Positions 25,804 through 36,126 of a DNA stretch of 51,912 bases are shown one piece after another. The position numbers and the translations under genes were made by a program. A model generated the notes under the pieces. It had not been told where the DNA came from. It made no database searches and saw only the letters and a list, made by a program, of their open reading frames with translations. The stretch comes from Candidatus Roizmanbacteria bacterium RIFCSPLOWO2_01_FULL_39_19 (GTDB taxonomy: Bacteria > Patescibacteriota > Microgenomatia > UBA1406 > HO2-37-13b), in contig MGAM01000004.1 in assembly GCA_001789725.1 (NCBI GenBank), positions 1 to 51,912 of the forward strand, written 5' to 3'. Every line of letters starts with the position of its first letter. Within the stretch, counting starts at the first letter, position 1.

Positions 25804-26070
25804 TCATTTTGGGTAGATTCTTTTGTCGTTTTCATCTTCAATTATTATTGCTGCTGTGGGACATCCACGAGCCGAGTCAACTATCGTCTCAATTGACTCG
25901 TTATCACAACTGTCAAGAAATATCGCCTTGGCGTCTTTATCAAGTTTATATGCACGAGGCGCAATAGCCAGACAAGTTGCTGCCCCGATACACAAGTCCC
26001 TTTCAATCCACACCTTATATTTACCAATCTTTACCGGACCAGATGGATTTTTCGGATCTTTTAGTTTCAT
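25804..26070 (-). CDS. Ferredoxin, likely single-cluster [3Fe-4S]-like
   Basis: VWIERDLCIGAATCLAIAPRAYKLD...GCPTAAIII; Ala at the usual second Cys position. Confidence 0.85.
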   Translation of the reverse strand: MKLKDPKNPSGPVKIGKYKVWIERDLCIGAATCLAIAPRAYKLDKDAKAIFLDSCDNESIETIVDSARGCPTAAIIIEDENDKRIYPK

Positions 26071-26071
26071 G

Positions 26072-26428
26072 TTATTTAATAACCGATTGAATTCCCTCAA
26101 GAGGCAAAAGCGCACATTTTAGCCGATTTGGAGAAAGATCAATTCCAAGAAGATCAAGCACGAAGTCTTTATCAAGTTCATCTATTTTTCCAACACTTTT
26201 ACCAATTATAAAGTCAGTTAGAAGTGAAGCTGAGGCGATTGAGATGGCACATCCTACCCCAACGTATGAAATATTAACAATAAGATTTTTTTTGATATCG
26301 GCATAGAAAGTTAACTCGTCCCCACATAAAACGTTTTTAACATTGTGAACTTTTGGATTGCCTTTTAACTGTCCATAATGGCGAGGATTTTTATATTCAT
26401 GTAAAATTATTTCCTGATAAATCGACAT
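26072..26428 (-). CDS. sufU: SufU/NifU-like Fe-S scaffold
   Basis: IILHEYKNPRHYG, NVLCGDELTFY, GVGCAISIASASLLTDFI, RLKCALLPL (three conserved Cys). Confidence 0.92.
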   Translation of the reverse strand: MSIYQEIILHEYKNPRHYGQLKGNPKVHNVKNVLCGDELTFYADIKKNLIVNISYVGVGCAISIASASLLTDFIIGKSVGKIDELDKDFVLDLLGIDLSPNRLKCALLPLEGIQSVIK

Positions 26429-26429
26429 G

Positions 26430-27671
26430 TTATGAAAATAATTTTTTAACCTGTTGAAGCGATTCTATTAGCTTGTTGACATCTTGTTTTGTGTTATAGA
26501 TATAAAAGCTGGCCCTTGCGGATGCTGGAACGTTTAACCGCTCATGAAGTGGCATGGCGCAGTGATGCCCTGCCCGAAGCGCGACATTAAAGTCTGAGGC
26601 AACTTGAGCAACATCATGCGGATGAACATTTCTCATACAGAAAGAAACTATTCCTATTTTGAGTGATTTAGAATTTTCTCCTAAAATCGTTACAAAATCT
26701 CCTAAATTTTCTTTAATAGATCTTACTGTGTATTTGTAAAGTTCCTCTTCATGTTTATAAATATCTTCAAAATCAAAAGTCTGGACAAATTTTATACTTG
26801 CACCCATTGCAATGGCGCTGGCAATCGGTGGAGTTCCTGCCTCAAATTTATATGGGGAGTGTTTAAACAACGTTTCTCCTATTGAAACTTTTTCAATCAT
26901 GTCACCTCCGTAAAGAAATGGGGGAAGCTCCTCAAGCCGACTCTTTTTACCCCATAAAACTCCAACTCCGGTTGGTCCGACTATTTTGTGTCCGGAGAAA
27001 GCAATAAAATCCGCATCCAGTGTTTTCACGTCAATCTTAAGGTGGGCTACTGCTTGCGCGCCGTCAATAACAATAATAATTTCGTTGTTGATACGCCTGA
27101 TTGCATCAACGATTTTTTTAATCGGGTTAATAATTCCTAAAACATTAGAAACATAAGTTAGGCAAACTATCTTGGTATTTTTAGAGATATACTCCTCTAT
27201 TTTTTCAAAATTGTCGCCTAAATCAAGATCGCCATCATTTGTAATATCAATAATCTTAAACTGGACACCTTTTTGTTTTGCTATCTGCTGCCAGGGAACA
27301 AAGTTGGCATGGTGCTCCATAACGCTTACCACAACTTCGTCGTTTGTTGATAAGTTGTTGACAAGCGAGTAAGCAAGCAGATTAAGAGACTCTGTTGTGC
27401 TTTTTGTAAAAATTACTTCATCAGTGTCAGCTCCAATAAATTTAGCAACAATTTCCCGACTATTTTCGTATTCCTCACTTGCTGTATCTGCGATTTTATA
27501 GATCCCTCTGTGGATATTTGAGGGATAGACGCTGTAATATTCAACTATTTTATCAATAACAGATTGGGGTTTCAGTTGAGTAGCTGAGGAGTCCAGATAA
27601 ATTATCTCCGGATTATTCTTGAAAACCGGAAAGTCGACTTTAATTTTAAACGGATCTAGTTGAGAACTCAT
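26430..27671 (-). CDS. sufS: Cysteine desulfurase SufS family
   Basis: IYLDSSATQLKPQSV, NIHRGIY, VMEHHANFVPWQ, FSGHKIVGPTGVGVLWG, RAGHHCAMPLHERL. Confidence 0.95.
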   Translation of the reverse strand: MSSQLDPFKIKVDFPVFKNNPEIIYLDSSATQLKPQSVIDKIVEYYSVYPSNIHRGIYKIADTASEEYENSREIVAKFIGADTDEVIFTKSTTESLNLLAYSLVNNLSTNDEVVVSVMEHHANFVPWQQIAKQKGVQFKIIDITNDGDLDLGDNFEKIEEYISKNTKIVCLTYVSNVLGIINPIKKIVDAIRRINNEIIIVIDGAQAVAHLKIDVKTLDADFIAFSGHKIVGPTGVGVLWGKKSRLEELPPFLYGGDMIEKVSIGETLFKHSPYKFEAGTPPIASAIAMGASIKFVQTFDFEDIYKHEEELYKYTVRSIKENLGDFVTILGENSKSLKIGIVSFCMRNVHPHDVAQVASDFNVALRAGHHCAMPLHERLNVPASARASFYIYNTKQDVNKLIESLQQVKKLFS

Positions 27672-28281
27672 TAAGAACGATCTCTAAACTTTTTAAACAC
27701 TCCATTTTACTCTTTTTAGCTTGCATTTCCCAGCCCAAATTATTAATTCTGTTAAAGATATCTTCAATAAATCCTGTCAATAATAATTTTTTTGCGGTAT
27801 TTTCGTCTAATCCCCTCAAGTTTAAAAAATCTATTGAATCATTAGACAACTTTCCGGTTGTTGACCCATGGGTGCAGGCAACATCATCCGCCTCAATCTC
27901 CAAATATGGCCGAGAATCAACAAAAACATTTCTCGACATCAAAATATTTTGGTTTTTCTGGTAGGCGTTAGATTGTTGAGCTTTTTTGTCAATTTTAATT
28001 AATCCTTCATAGTAGAACTTTGATTGATCAAAAAAAACTCCCTTAATCAATAAATCAGAAACGTTTTTACCTTTTTTATGATGTTGAATGGTATTTAGTC
28101 TAAATTCATTTTCATCTGAGCCTATATAAATGCCAAGAATAAAAACAGTCGCTGATTCGTGATTAATATCAACAATGAGATGACCTGAGAAATTAAACAA
28201 TAAGATGCAATACTGCTCTCCCTTGTTACAAGTTATATGTTGCAATGGTTTACTTAACTTTTGAAAAGTAATAAAGTTCAT
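27646..28281 (-). CDS. SufD-like Fe-S assembly protein (short)
   Basis: RNVFVDSRPYLEIEADDVACTHGSTTGKLSNDSIDFLNLRGLDENTAKKLLLTGFIEDI matches the SufB/D core; located in the SUF cluster. Confidence 0.88.
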   Translation of the reverse strand: MNFITFQKLSKPLQHITCNKGEQYCILLFNFSGHLIVDINHESATVFILGIYIGSDENEFRLNTIQHHKKGKNVSDLLIKGVFFDQSKFYYEGLIKIDKKAQQSNAYQKNQNILMSRNVFVDSRPYLEIEADDVACTHGSTTGKLSNDSIDFLNLRGLDENTAKKLLLTGFIEDIFNRINNLGWEMQAKKSKMECLKSLEIVLNEFSTRSV

Positions 28282-28286
28282 AACTT

Positions 28287-29690
28287 TTACCCCACACTTC
28301 CTGACATTTCAAGTTGCATGAGTCGGTTTAACTCAATTGAATACTCAAGAGGAATCTCGCGTGTTACCGGCTCGATAAATCCGTTAACCAACATTCCCTC
28401 ACCCTCTCCTTTACTAATTCCACGGCTTGAGAGATAAAATAATTTCTCCTCTCCTAATTTCTCGACCGTTGCCTCATGTTGGACCTCTGTCTCTTGGTTT
28501 TTAACTTTCATTGTGGGATATGTGTCAGATCTTGATTTCTCGTCCATGAGTAGTGCATCACAGGACACAAATACTTTAGAATTTGACGCCGAGGGATGGA
28601 CCATGATAAGTCCTCGGTATGAAGTTCTACCTCCATTATTTGAAATTGATTTTGAAACGATACGGCTTGATGTGTTGGGTGCTAAGTGAAGCATCTTAGC
28701 TCCAGCATCTTGATGTTGCATTCTGCTGGCATAAGCTATTGATAAAACTTCTCCCCGCGCCCCCTCCCCCATTAAGTAAACTGACGGATATTTCATTGTT
28801 ACTTTTGATCCAATATTACAATCAATCCATTCCATAATGGCCTTTTCATCAGCTCGTGCCCGTTTTGTTACTAGGTTGTAGACATTATTACTCCAATTCT
28901 GAACAGTTGTGTATCTAACCCGTGCGTTTTTGTGAACATATATCTCAACAACCGCACTATGCAGAGAGTCAGTTGTATAGATTGGGGCGGTGCATCCCTC
29001 CACATACGTAACTGATGCGCCCTCCTCAGCAATAATTAAAGTACGCTCAAATTGGCCAAAATTGGCCGAGTTAATTCTGAAATACGCCTGAAGAGGGAGT
29101 TTTACTTCAACTCCAGAGGGCACATAAACGAAAGATCCTCCGGACCAAACTGCGCTGTTTAAAGCTGCAAATTTGTTGTCATGGGGTGGAATCAATTTTC
29201 CAAAATACTCTTTTACTATTTTCGGATGCAACCGCAATCCCGAGTCCATATCACAAAACAAAACCCCTTGCTTGGATAATTCTTTTTGGACACTTTCATA
29301 GACCACTTCACTGTCATATTGAGCCGAGACTCCGCTTAGGAACTTTTTTTCTGCTTCCGGCACCCCAATTTTGTCATAAGTTTGTCTAATCTCTTTAGGC
29401 AAATCCTCCCAGGATGTTCCCTGTTTATCTGTCGGGCGGGCATAGTAAGTGATAGCGTCAAAGTTAATTTTCGACAGATCAGCTCCCCACGAAGGCATTT
29501 TCTTTTGATAGAAAATGTTAAGGCTCTTCAAACGAAATTCAAGCATCCATTTTGGTTCCTTTTTAATATGGGAAATTTCTCTAACTACATTACTAGAAAG
29601 TCCTTTTTGAGTTCTAAATATTGAAGTGTCTGGCATCGAAAATCCATATTTATAGTCAAAATTAAGTGGGCTTTGTTGTGTTTGTTTCAT
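28287..29690 (-). CDS. sufB: Fe-S assembly protein SufB
   Basis: [64 protein letters not shown]. Confidence 0.96.
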   Translation of the reverse strand: MKQTQQSPLNFDYKYGFSMPDTSIFRTQKGLSSNVVREISHIKKEPKWMLEFRLKSLNIFYQKKMPSWGADLSKINFDAITYYARPTDKQGTSWEDLPKEIRQTYDKIGVPEAEKKFLSGVSAQYDSEVVYESVQKELSKQGVLFCDMDSGLRLHPKIVKEYFGKLIPPHDNKFAALNSAVWSGGSFVYVPSGVEVKLPLQAYFRINSANFGQFERTLIIAEEGASVTYVEGCTAPIYTTDSLHSAVVEIYVHKNARVRYTTVQNWSNNVYNLVTKRARADEKAIMEWIDCNIGSKVTMKYPSVYLMGEGARGEVLSIAYASRMQHQDAGAKMLHLAPNTSSRIVSKSISNNGGRTSYRGLIMVHPSASNSKVFVSCDALLMDEKSRSDTYPTMKVKNQETEVQHEATVEKLGEEKLFYLSSRGISKGEGEGMLVNGFIEPVTREIPLEYSIELNRLMQLEMSGSVG

Positions 29691-29737
29691 TATGAAATAA
29701 TATTCTTATTTTTGATTTTTCAATTTTATTTTTTCAT

Positions 29738-30445
29738 TTAGCTACCATATCCATGTTTTTCTATGTGATTTGCCAGTGTCATATTCCCAGTTTTTTCAAT
29801 AGTCCCATTCCTAAGAATCAACACAACATCTGGCCTAAGATATTTCAGCAGCCGGTTGTAATGAGTGATTAAGATAAACGTTTTATTCTTGTTGTGCATC
29901 AACTTGATAAACTTGGCAATTGTCTTTAATGCGTCAATATCAACCCCCGTATCGATCTCATCAAAAATAATCAGTGTTGGATCTAAAATCACCGCCTGTA
30001 AAACTTCCATCTTTTTGCGCTCACCTCCTGAAAATCCTTCATTTAATGAGCGATTTAGAAGTATCTCGGGAACTTTTAGTTTTTCAGCATATTTTTTAAC
30101 TTCGCTTCTTATTACAACAGGATCTTTTTTGCCCTGCATACTATATCTCATAAGTTGATAAATGGTCACGCCAGAGAGAGACGGAGGAGATTGGAAAGTC
30201 ATAAATATTCCCTTTTGAACTCTTTTTTCAGGTTCAAGATCGGTGATATTCTCTTTATTAAAGTAAATTGTGCCATGCCTGATAGCATATGCCGGGTGTC
30301 CGGCTATTACTGACGCCAGCGTTGACTTGCCAGACCCATTTGGTCCCATAACAGCATAGATTTTACCCTTCTCAAAATTAAATGAGATTTTTTTAAGAAT
30401 AGTTTTATCTGCGACACTGGCAGTTAGATTATTAAGACGTAACAT
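29738..30445 (-). CDS. sufC: Fe-S assembly ATPase SufC
   Basis: AVMGPNGSGKSTLASVIAGHPAY, FSGGERKKMEVLQA, IIFDEIDTGVDIDALK; start moved to 30445, just after TATACA. Confidence 0.95.
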   Translation of the reverse strand: MLRLNNLTASVADKTILKKISFNFEKGKIYAVMGPNGSGKSTLASVIAGHPAYAIRHGTIYFNKENITDLEPEKRVQKGIFMTFQSPPSLSGVTIYQLMRYSMQGKKDPVVIRSEVKKYAEKLKVPEILLNRSLNEGFSGGERKKMEVLQAVILDPTLIIFDEIDTGVDIDALKTIAKFIKLMHNKNKTFILITHYNRLLKYLRPDVVLILRNGTIEKTGNMTLANHIEKHGYGS

Positions 30446-30523
30446 TGTTGTGTATAGTTTAGCTAGAGCACTGAACAATTGCAATTGTGTAAGCCATAAT
30501 TTAGGGTACAATTGTAGTGCAAT

Positions 30524-31381
30524 ATGAATGATTTATTGGAGACTTCAAGGAATTCTTGGTCTCGATTGTCTGATCATTTCTCTGATTACATCAAGGTCTA
30601 CATAGTTACTTTAGGTTTATTTGCTGGGTTCGGGTTGCTCTTTACAGGAGTTGCGCTTGGATTTTTTATCATAGCTAAAAATGTTCAAATTGCGTTACTT
30701 TATGTTCTGGTTATACCTTTGCTGGTTGCGTTCATTTTTGCTTTTGTTTATTTATCAACATGGTGCGGGTTGGTAACGATTGACAGTATTATTGGCCATA
30801 TTGGCATTCCCCTCAAAAAAAGATTTAATGCCATTCGTCCAATTGTTATGGGATTTGTTTGGTTTAACGTTTTATTTGGACTGTTTATGTTGGGCCTTTT
30901 CATATTTGGGATTCTGTCTTTAGGAGTTGTTTTTTTATTCTGGATAGTTACATCAAGTTTCGCAGCTTTCGTATATTTGCAACATCAACCAAAAGGTTTG
31001 TGTAGTCTTTGGATAAGTAAGCAAATGATAAGGGGACAGTTCTTTAAGATTCTAGGGTATTTTGTTCTAATTTACGGAGTTATCTTTTCAATAGACGTCA
31101 TACTTCTTCGATCCGATCATATTATTACTAATATCACTTCGTGGCTGATGAATTTCATAGCAGCGCCCTACTTTATTGCATTGAAATATGAAATTTATAA
31201 ACATCTTGAATACCCTAAGAAAATCGAAGTTCCTGAAAAGTGGGTAATAGCTTCAAAGGTTGGATTTGTGATATTGATTATTAGTGGATTTTTACTATTT
31301 AAGAATTTAGTTCAGTCAATGCCATCAAGTACAGACTTCCTGAAATTTTTTCCGAAGGACTTGTTTAATAACTTACCTTAG
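30524..31381 (+). CDS. Hypothetical multi-pass membrane protein
   Basis: Repeated TM segments; TACAAT 11 nt upstream of ATG. Confidence 0.8.
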   Translation: MNDLLETSRNSWSRLSDHFSDYIKVYIVTLGLFAGFGLLFTGVALGFFIIAKNVQIALLYVLVIPLLVAFIFAFVYLSTWCGLVTIDSIIGHIGIPLKKRFNAIRPIVMGFVWFNVLFGLFMLGLFIFGILSLGVVFLFWIVTSSFAAFVYLQHQPKGLCSLWISKQMIRGQFFKILGYFVLIYGVIFSIDVILLRSDHIITNITSWLMNFIAAPYFIALKYEIYKHLEYPKKIEVPEKWVIASKVGFVILIISGFLLFKNLVQSMPSSTDFLKFFPKDLFNNLP

Positions 31382-32356
31382 CAAAAGAAGTCCCATTTTT
31401 TCTTTTACTTCCCGGACGGTTTTGGACGCAATATCACGAGCTTTCTCCGCACCTTCTTTAATAACCTTGTCAACATAAGGAATATTACTCTCAATTTCAT
31501 GTCGCTTTGTTTGGATTGGTTTAAGTTCTTTATAAATAGCGTCGCTTAATGCATCTTTAAGTTCAACAAACTTTAATGTCTGATCATCGTAGGCTTTTTT
31601 AAACTGCGCGCATTCATTTTGAGCTAGCAGTTCTAGCAAAACAAACAGCGTTTTAACTGACGGGGACATTTCTCCGCCGGCAACTGTTGCTGTTGGTACA
31701 CTCCTAATCTTTTTTCGAATTGTGTCAAGATCATCAGTAAGAGCGATATACGAACCCTCTACTGACTTGCTCATTTTGCCCTCGCCGGTAAGAGAAGGGA
31801 TGTATTGTCCCTTCGTGATAAAACGCTGAGGCTCAGGAAAATCCATTCCATAATCAGCATTAAATCGACGCGCCACTTCACGAGCAATCTCCATGTGTGG
31901 CTCTTGATCTAAGCCAACGGGAACATCTGTTGCTTTATACAAAAGAATATCTGAAGTCATCAACATTGGGTAATTTAACATCGCCATAGTCACGTGCTGG
32001 GGATATTGTTTTACTTTTTCTTTGTATGTTGGCAGATGACTGCAACGGGCAACGGTTGACATCATTGCACAAAAAAATGCAAACTCAGCATGTTGTGTCA
32101 CGTGAGATTGCACAAAAAGTGCTGATTTGTCAGGATCAATTCCGCAGGCCAAATAATCAATAATGACGCTGCGTGTGGTATGCTGTAACAACACCTTATC
32201 ATAAGGTGTTGTCATGGCGTGCAAGTCCACCACGCAATAGAGACACTCATGATCGCTCGTCTCCTGAAGAGCAGTCATCCCCTTAGCGCTTCCTAAGTAA
32301 TTTCCCAAATGCAACTTCCCTGTTGCCCGCATCCCGTTTAAAACTCTTTTTTTCAT
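31373..32356 (-). CDS. trpS: Tryptophan--tRNA ligase
   Basis: GMRATGKLHLGNYLGS, GLDQEPHMEIAREVARRFN, GKMSKS; start set to M4 because TATAAT overlaps the first ATG. Confidence 0.97.
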   Translation of the reverse strand: MKKRVLNGMRATGKLHLGNYLGSAKGMTALQETSDHECLYCVVDLHAMTTPYDKVLLQHTTRSVIIDYLACGIDPDKSALFVQSHVTQHAEFAFFCAMMSTVARCSHLPTYKEKVKQYPQHVTMAMLNYPMLMTSDILLYKATDVPVGLDQEPHMEIAREVARRFNADYGMDFPEPQRFITKGQYIPSLTGEGKMSKSVEGSYIALTDDLDTIRKKIRSVPTATVAGGEMSPSVKTLFVLLELLAQNECAQFKKAYDDQTLKFVELKDALSDAIYKELKPIQTKRHEIESNIPYVDKVIKEGAEKARDIASKTVREVKEKMGLLLLR

Positions 32357-32417
32357 GATTCTCATTATACATCAAAGAAAACCCTGAAGTAGTTAAGTAA
32401 TTTGGTATAATTTTTAT

Positions 32418-32720
32418 ATGCCTGAGTATCTATTAATTTTGCTCCTACTTTTAACAGTCACAATATTCATCCATAAAAGAAACAATCTAAAACTTTTTAA
32501 ATCCTCAAAGCACATGTTTATAATATACCTCATCCCAATAGTTGTTGGAATAGCTTGGGACCAGTTTGCAATTTACCGGGGCCATTGGACATTTGGGAAA
32601 GAGTTTTTATTGGGAATATATATTGGATACATGCCCATTGAGGAATTTTTATTTATGATCGTCTGTCTTTACTTTGGCCTAACATTTTACAAACTTATCG
32701 AGAACTTGATTAGAAAATAA
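32418..32720 (+). CDS. Lycopene cyclase-domain small membrane protein
   Basis: AWDQFAIYRGHWTFGKEFLLGIYIGYMPIEEFLFMIVCLYFGLTFYKL resembles CrtYc/CrtYd-type repeats; TATAAT 6 nt upstream. Confidence 0.75.
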   Translation: MPEYLLILLLLLTVTIFIHKRNNLKLFKSSKHMFIIYLIPIVVGIAWDQFAIYRGHWTFGKEFLLGIYIGYMPIEEFLFMIVCLYFGLTFYKLIENLIRK

Positions 32721-32739
32721 AAGGTATATAATCGCATTT

Positions 32740-33825
32740 ATGCAAATTCCTTATTTAACTAAAAACGAGATTGAAAATAAGCGTGTTTTATTAAGAACTG
32801 ATTACAACGTTAGTTTGAACTTACATCATCACATTTCAAACACAGAGCGTATTCAACAAAGCCTGCCAACGATAAAATATCTGCTGAAAGGAAACAATAG
32901 GATTCGCATTATTTCTCATCTAGGTCGTCCTGAAGGTAAAGATGATACCCTTTCCTTAAAGATTGTTGTTGGGACTCTTGAACAATTATTGCCTGACAAT
33001 GAGATAATTTTTGCTAAAGATTTTTTTTCCGAGCAAACCACGATTCAGCTTAATAACCAAACTCCTTCCCAAATTGTTTTATTTGAAAACGTTAGGTTTG
33101 AAAAAGGTGAGATCGAGAATGATGAAAGTTTTTCAAAAATGTTAAGCTCGCTTGGCCAAGTTTTTGTAAATAATGCCTTTGCATGCAGTCACCGCAACCA
33201 TGCTTCAATTGTTAGCTTACCAAAATTCCTCCTCTCGTTTATAGGGCTCCAATTTGAGAAGGAGATAGAAATGCTAAGAAAAATAACAATTAACCCCAAT
33301 CGTCCATTTGTTGCAATAATTGGCGGGTCCAAGACCGACAAAATCAACCTCCTAGAAAAACTTTCCTTACTTTGTGATGACATGCTGATCGGAGGGAAAT
33401 TTATTGAGTTTTTAAACAATAATCCTGAAGAAAAAAACTCGCTTGAAAAAAATACTAATTTAGTAATGTCTGTTGACTTTAAATATCACAAAAAATATAT
33501 TGCCGATATTGGAGAAAAAACAATTTTACTTTTTCGAAAATATATTGAAAAAGCAAAAACTATTTTCTGGAATGGTCCAATGGGAATAGTTGAAAATGAT
33601 AAGTTCCAGCAAGGAACAAGGGAAGTTTTAAACTTAATTTCTTCAAATAAGGCTGCTTATTCTGTTGTTGGCGGGGGAGATACAATAACTGCAATTGCAA
33701 AAGACAGCCATATTCATAACATTTCTTATGTTTCAACATCGGGCGGAGCATTGATTGAATATATAGAGACAGGCACATTACCGGGAATTAAAGCTATCTC
33801 CGCGAGCTTTAATTATAATATTTGA
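32740..33825 (+). CDS. pgk: Phosphoglycerate kinase (compact)
   Basis: LLRTDYNVS, SHLGRPEGK, LFENVRFEKGE, NNAFACSHRNHAS, IFWNGPMGIVE, VGGGDTITA, TSGGALIEYIETGTLPGI. Confidence 0.95.
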   Translation: MQIPYLTKNEIENKRVLLRTDYNVSLNLHHHISNTERIQQSLPTIKYLLKGNNRIRIISHLGRPEGKDDTLSLKIVVGTLEQLLPDNEIIFAKDFFSEQTTIQLNNQTPSQIVLFENVRFEKGEIENDESFSKMLSSLGQVFVNNAFACSHRNHASIVSLPKFLLSFIGLQFEKEIEMLRKITINPNRPFVAIIGGSKTDKINLLEKLSLLCDDMLIGGKFIEFLNNNPEEKNSLEKNTNLVMSVDFKYHKKYIADIGEKTILLFRKYIEKAKTIFWNGPMGIVENDKFQQGTREVLNLISSNKAAYSVVGGGDTITAIAKDSHIHNISYVSTSGGALIEYIETGTLPGIKAISASFNYNI

Positions 33826-36126
33826 AGATTTTGTTGCTTCCTGAGTACAGTCAAGACAAACCATAGCGCCGAGCTTATCAACAATAACTGTTTTCTCCTG
33901 AAAATCAACATCCGGGTCATCGGGTTTAGTCAAAAGTCCGGTAGTTTTATTCACCGGCACTTTTTCTCGTTTTACATCAACGCCAGTATCGTTCTCTGTC
34001 CCTTTGATATAGTATTCAAACCGTGTCTGACAACCGGGCTGATCTCCCGTTTGTGTGTTTGGTTGATCGGCAGGATGTGCCGACTGGTAGATACATCTAC
34101 TTATGCCAATTACCCCGTCAGGCTGGCGCATTTTTAAATCAGGTTGATTTTCAAGTAGTTTTGTCATGATTCGATTCCAAATTGGGGCAGCACCGGTGAT
34201 CCCTGACGCCAGATATGACATTGGCGTATTATCGTTGTTTCCTACCCAAACTGCCACTAAAAAATTTGGCGTATATCCTATCGTCCAGTTATCTTTAAGG
34301 TCATTTGTGGTTCCGGTTTTAACCGATACCATTTTTTTCTTGACAACTAAGTTGGACGATGCTCCAAACGCAGGCGTTCGGGCGCTATTATCGGACAAAA
34401 TATTTGATATCAAAAATGCGGTTTCTTTTGAAATTGCTCGTTTCCCATTAATTTTTAAAACTTTTGGATATTTAATAGGCTTTAAAATATCCTTGACGAA
34501 ATTCGGATCTTTATACTGATAAATAACTTTTCCATTTTTGTCCTCGATTTTCAAAATTGAAACAAGTGGTTTTGGCGTGCCTTCATTTGAAAATGATGAA
34601 AAAGCTTCTGCCATATCGACCATTCTCACTTCTCCACCTCCTAAAGTTAGCGATAGTCCATAACGAGTTGGGTCAATTAATGTAGATAGTCCGAATTTAC
34701 CTGATGATGACGCGACAAAGTCCTCAACAGTATTTAGAGCTAACATTTTAACCGCTGGAATATTATATGAACTTGCAAGTGCACTCCTAAGTGAAACTGG
34801 TCCGTGATATTTGCCGTCATAATTGACCGGACAGTATGGTTTGGGTTGTCCCGCAACAATAAAACATGACGGAGCATCTAAAAATACTGTCCCGGGGCTA
34901 ACCAATTTTCTGTCAATCCCAATTGCGTAGTTAATTGGTTTAATAGATGATCCCGGTTGGCGAGATGCAAGCGTTACATTGAATGATCCTGATGGGGAAG
35001 AAAAAAAATCGTATGACCCAATCATTGCCAAAATTTCTCCCGTTGGGGGGCGTGTAATAAGTGCTGCGCCATTGCCAATTCGAAGCCTTTTCACCTGTTT
35101 GATTTCATCTTTTAATATTGCTTCGGCCGACGCATGAGTCGGGTAGTCGAGGGTTGTTGTGATTTTTAATCCTCCCTCTTCAACAAGTTGTGGAGAGTAT
35201 TGTTTCTCTAAAATCGAGCGGATGTAAAAGACAAAATGAGGAGCCTTGATTGATTTTTCTGATGGTGTAATTTCAAGTTTTTTCTTTTGGGCTTCTTTAC
35301 GTTGTTTCTCAGTAATGTATCCTAAATCTTTCATTCGTTTTAAAACTTCTGTCTGACGTCTTTTAGCCCTTTCAAAGTTGGTAATTGGGGAGTAATTTGA
35401 AGGAGCTCGAGGTAAGCCGGCAAGAAGAGCTGCTTCATGAATTTTTAGATTTTTTGCGTCCTTACCAAAAAAGGTTTGAGATGCTTCTTGTATCCCATAC
35501 GTTACGCCTCCATACGGAACTTGATTCATATATAACTCTAATATTTCCTTCTTGGTTAGAATTTGCTCAGTCCACAACGCCAAGATTACTTCTTTAATTT
35601 TTCTCTGAATAGTACGCTCCGGATAGAGAAGCGCTGATTTAACCAATTGCTGTGTTATTGTTGATCCTCCCTGAAATCCTTTTTTTAAAATGAATGTGTC
35701 TTTTGCAGCTCGAAGCATTCCTCCGATGATTGAGATTCCCCCATGCTTGAAAAAGTCAGCATCTTCAATGGCAATAGTTGATTGCCAAACATAATCGGGC
35801 AAACTATTTAAACGAACTGGCGTGCGGTTCTGTTTTTTGTAAATTTCATACAAAAGCTCACCGTTGCGATCATATATTTTGGAAGATATTGGAATTACTT
35901 TGTAATCCTTTAGCCCTCGAGGATTGGGTAGTCCTTTAAGAATAAATTTATAAAAGAAAATAAGGGCTATAATACCGGCAATACCAAGGACTATCAGTTG
36001 TACTTTAATAAATTTGCTTTTGCGAAATTTATTCAGATTCCGTAGCAAGCCCGATTTAGAAACATTTTCAACTTTAACGGGGAAATCTTCTCTTGGTAGT
36101 TGAGTTTCCTTGGATTTAGCTGGCAT
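33778..36126 (-). CDS. PBP1A-family bifunctional penicillin-binding protein (GT51 + transpeptidase), copy A
   Basis: IAIEDADFFKHGG, QGGSTITQQLVKSAL, SRQPGSSIKPI (SxxK), SSYN, KTGTTN. Confidence 0.96.
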   Translation of the reverse strand: MPAKSKETQLPREDFPVKVENVSKSGLLRNLNKFRKSKFIKVQLIVLGIAGIIALIFFYKFILKGLPNPRGLKDYKVIPISSKIYDRNGELLYEIYKKQNRTPVRLNSLPDYVWQSTIAIEDADFFKHGGISIIGGMLRAAKDTFILKKGFQGGSTITQQLVKSALLYPERTIQRKIKEVILALWTEQILTKKEILELYMNQVPYGGVTYGIQEASQTFFGKDAKNLKIHEAALLAGLPRAPSNYSPITNFERAKRRQTEVLKRMKDLGYITEKQRKEAQKKKLEITPSEKSIKAPHFVFYIRSILEKQYSPQLVEEGGLKITTTLDYPTHASAEAILKDEIKQVKRLRIGNGAALITRPPTGEILAMIGSYDFFSSPSGSFNVTLASRQPGSSIKPINYAIGIDRKLVSPGTVFLDAPSCFIVAGQPKPYCPVNYDGKYHGPVSLRSALASSYNIPAVKMLALNTVEDFVASSSGKFGLSTLIDPTRYGLSLTLGGGEVRMVDMAEAFSSFSNEGTPKPLVSILKIEDKNGKVIYQYKDPNFVKDILKPIKYPKVLKINGKRAISKETAFLISNILSDNSARTPAFGASSNLVVKKKMVSVKTGTTNDLKDNWTIGYTPNFLVAVWVGNNDNTPMSYLASGITGAAPIWNRIMTKLLENQPDLKMRQPDGVIGISRCIYQSAHPADQPNTQTGDQPGCQTRFEYYIKGTENDTGVDVKREKVPVNKTTGLLTKPDDPDVDFQEKTVIVDKLGAMVCLDCTQEATKSSNIIIKARGDSFNSR

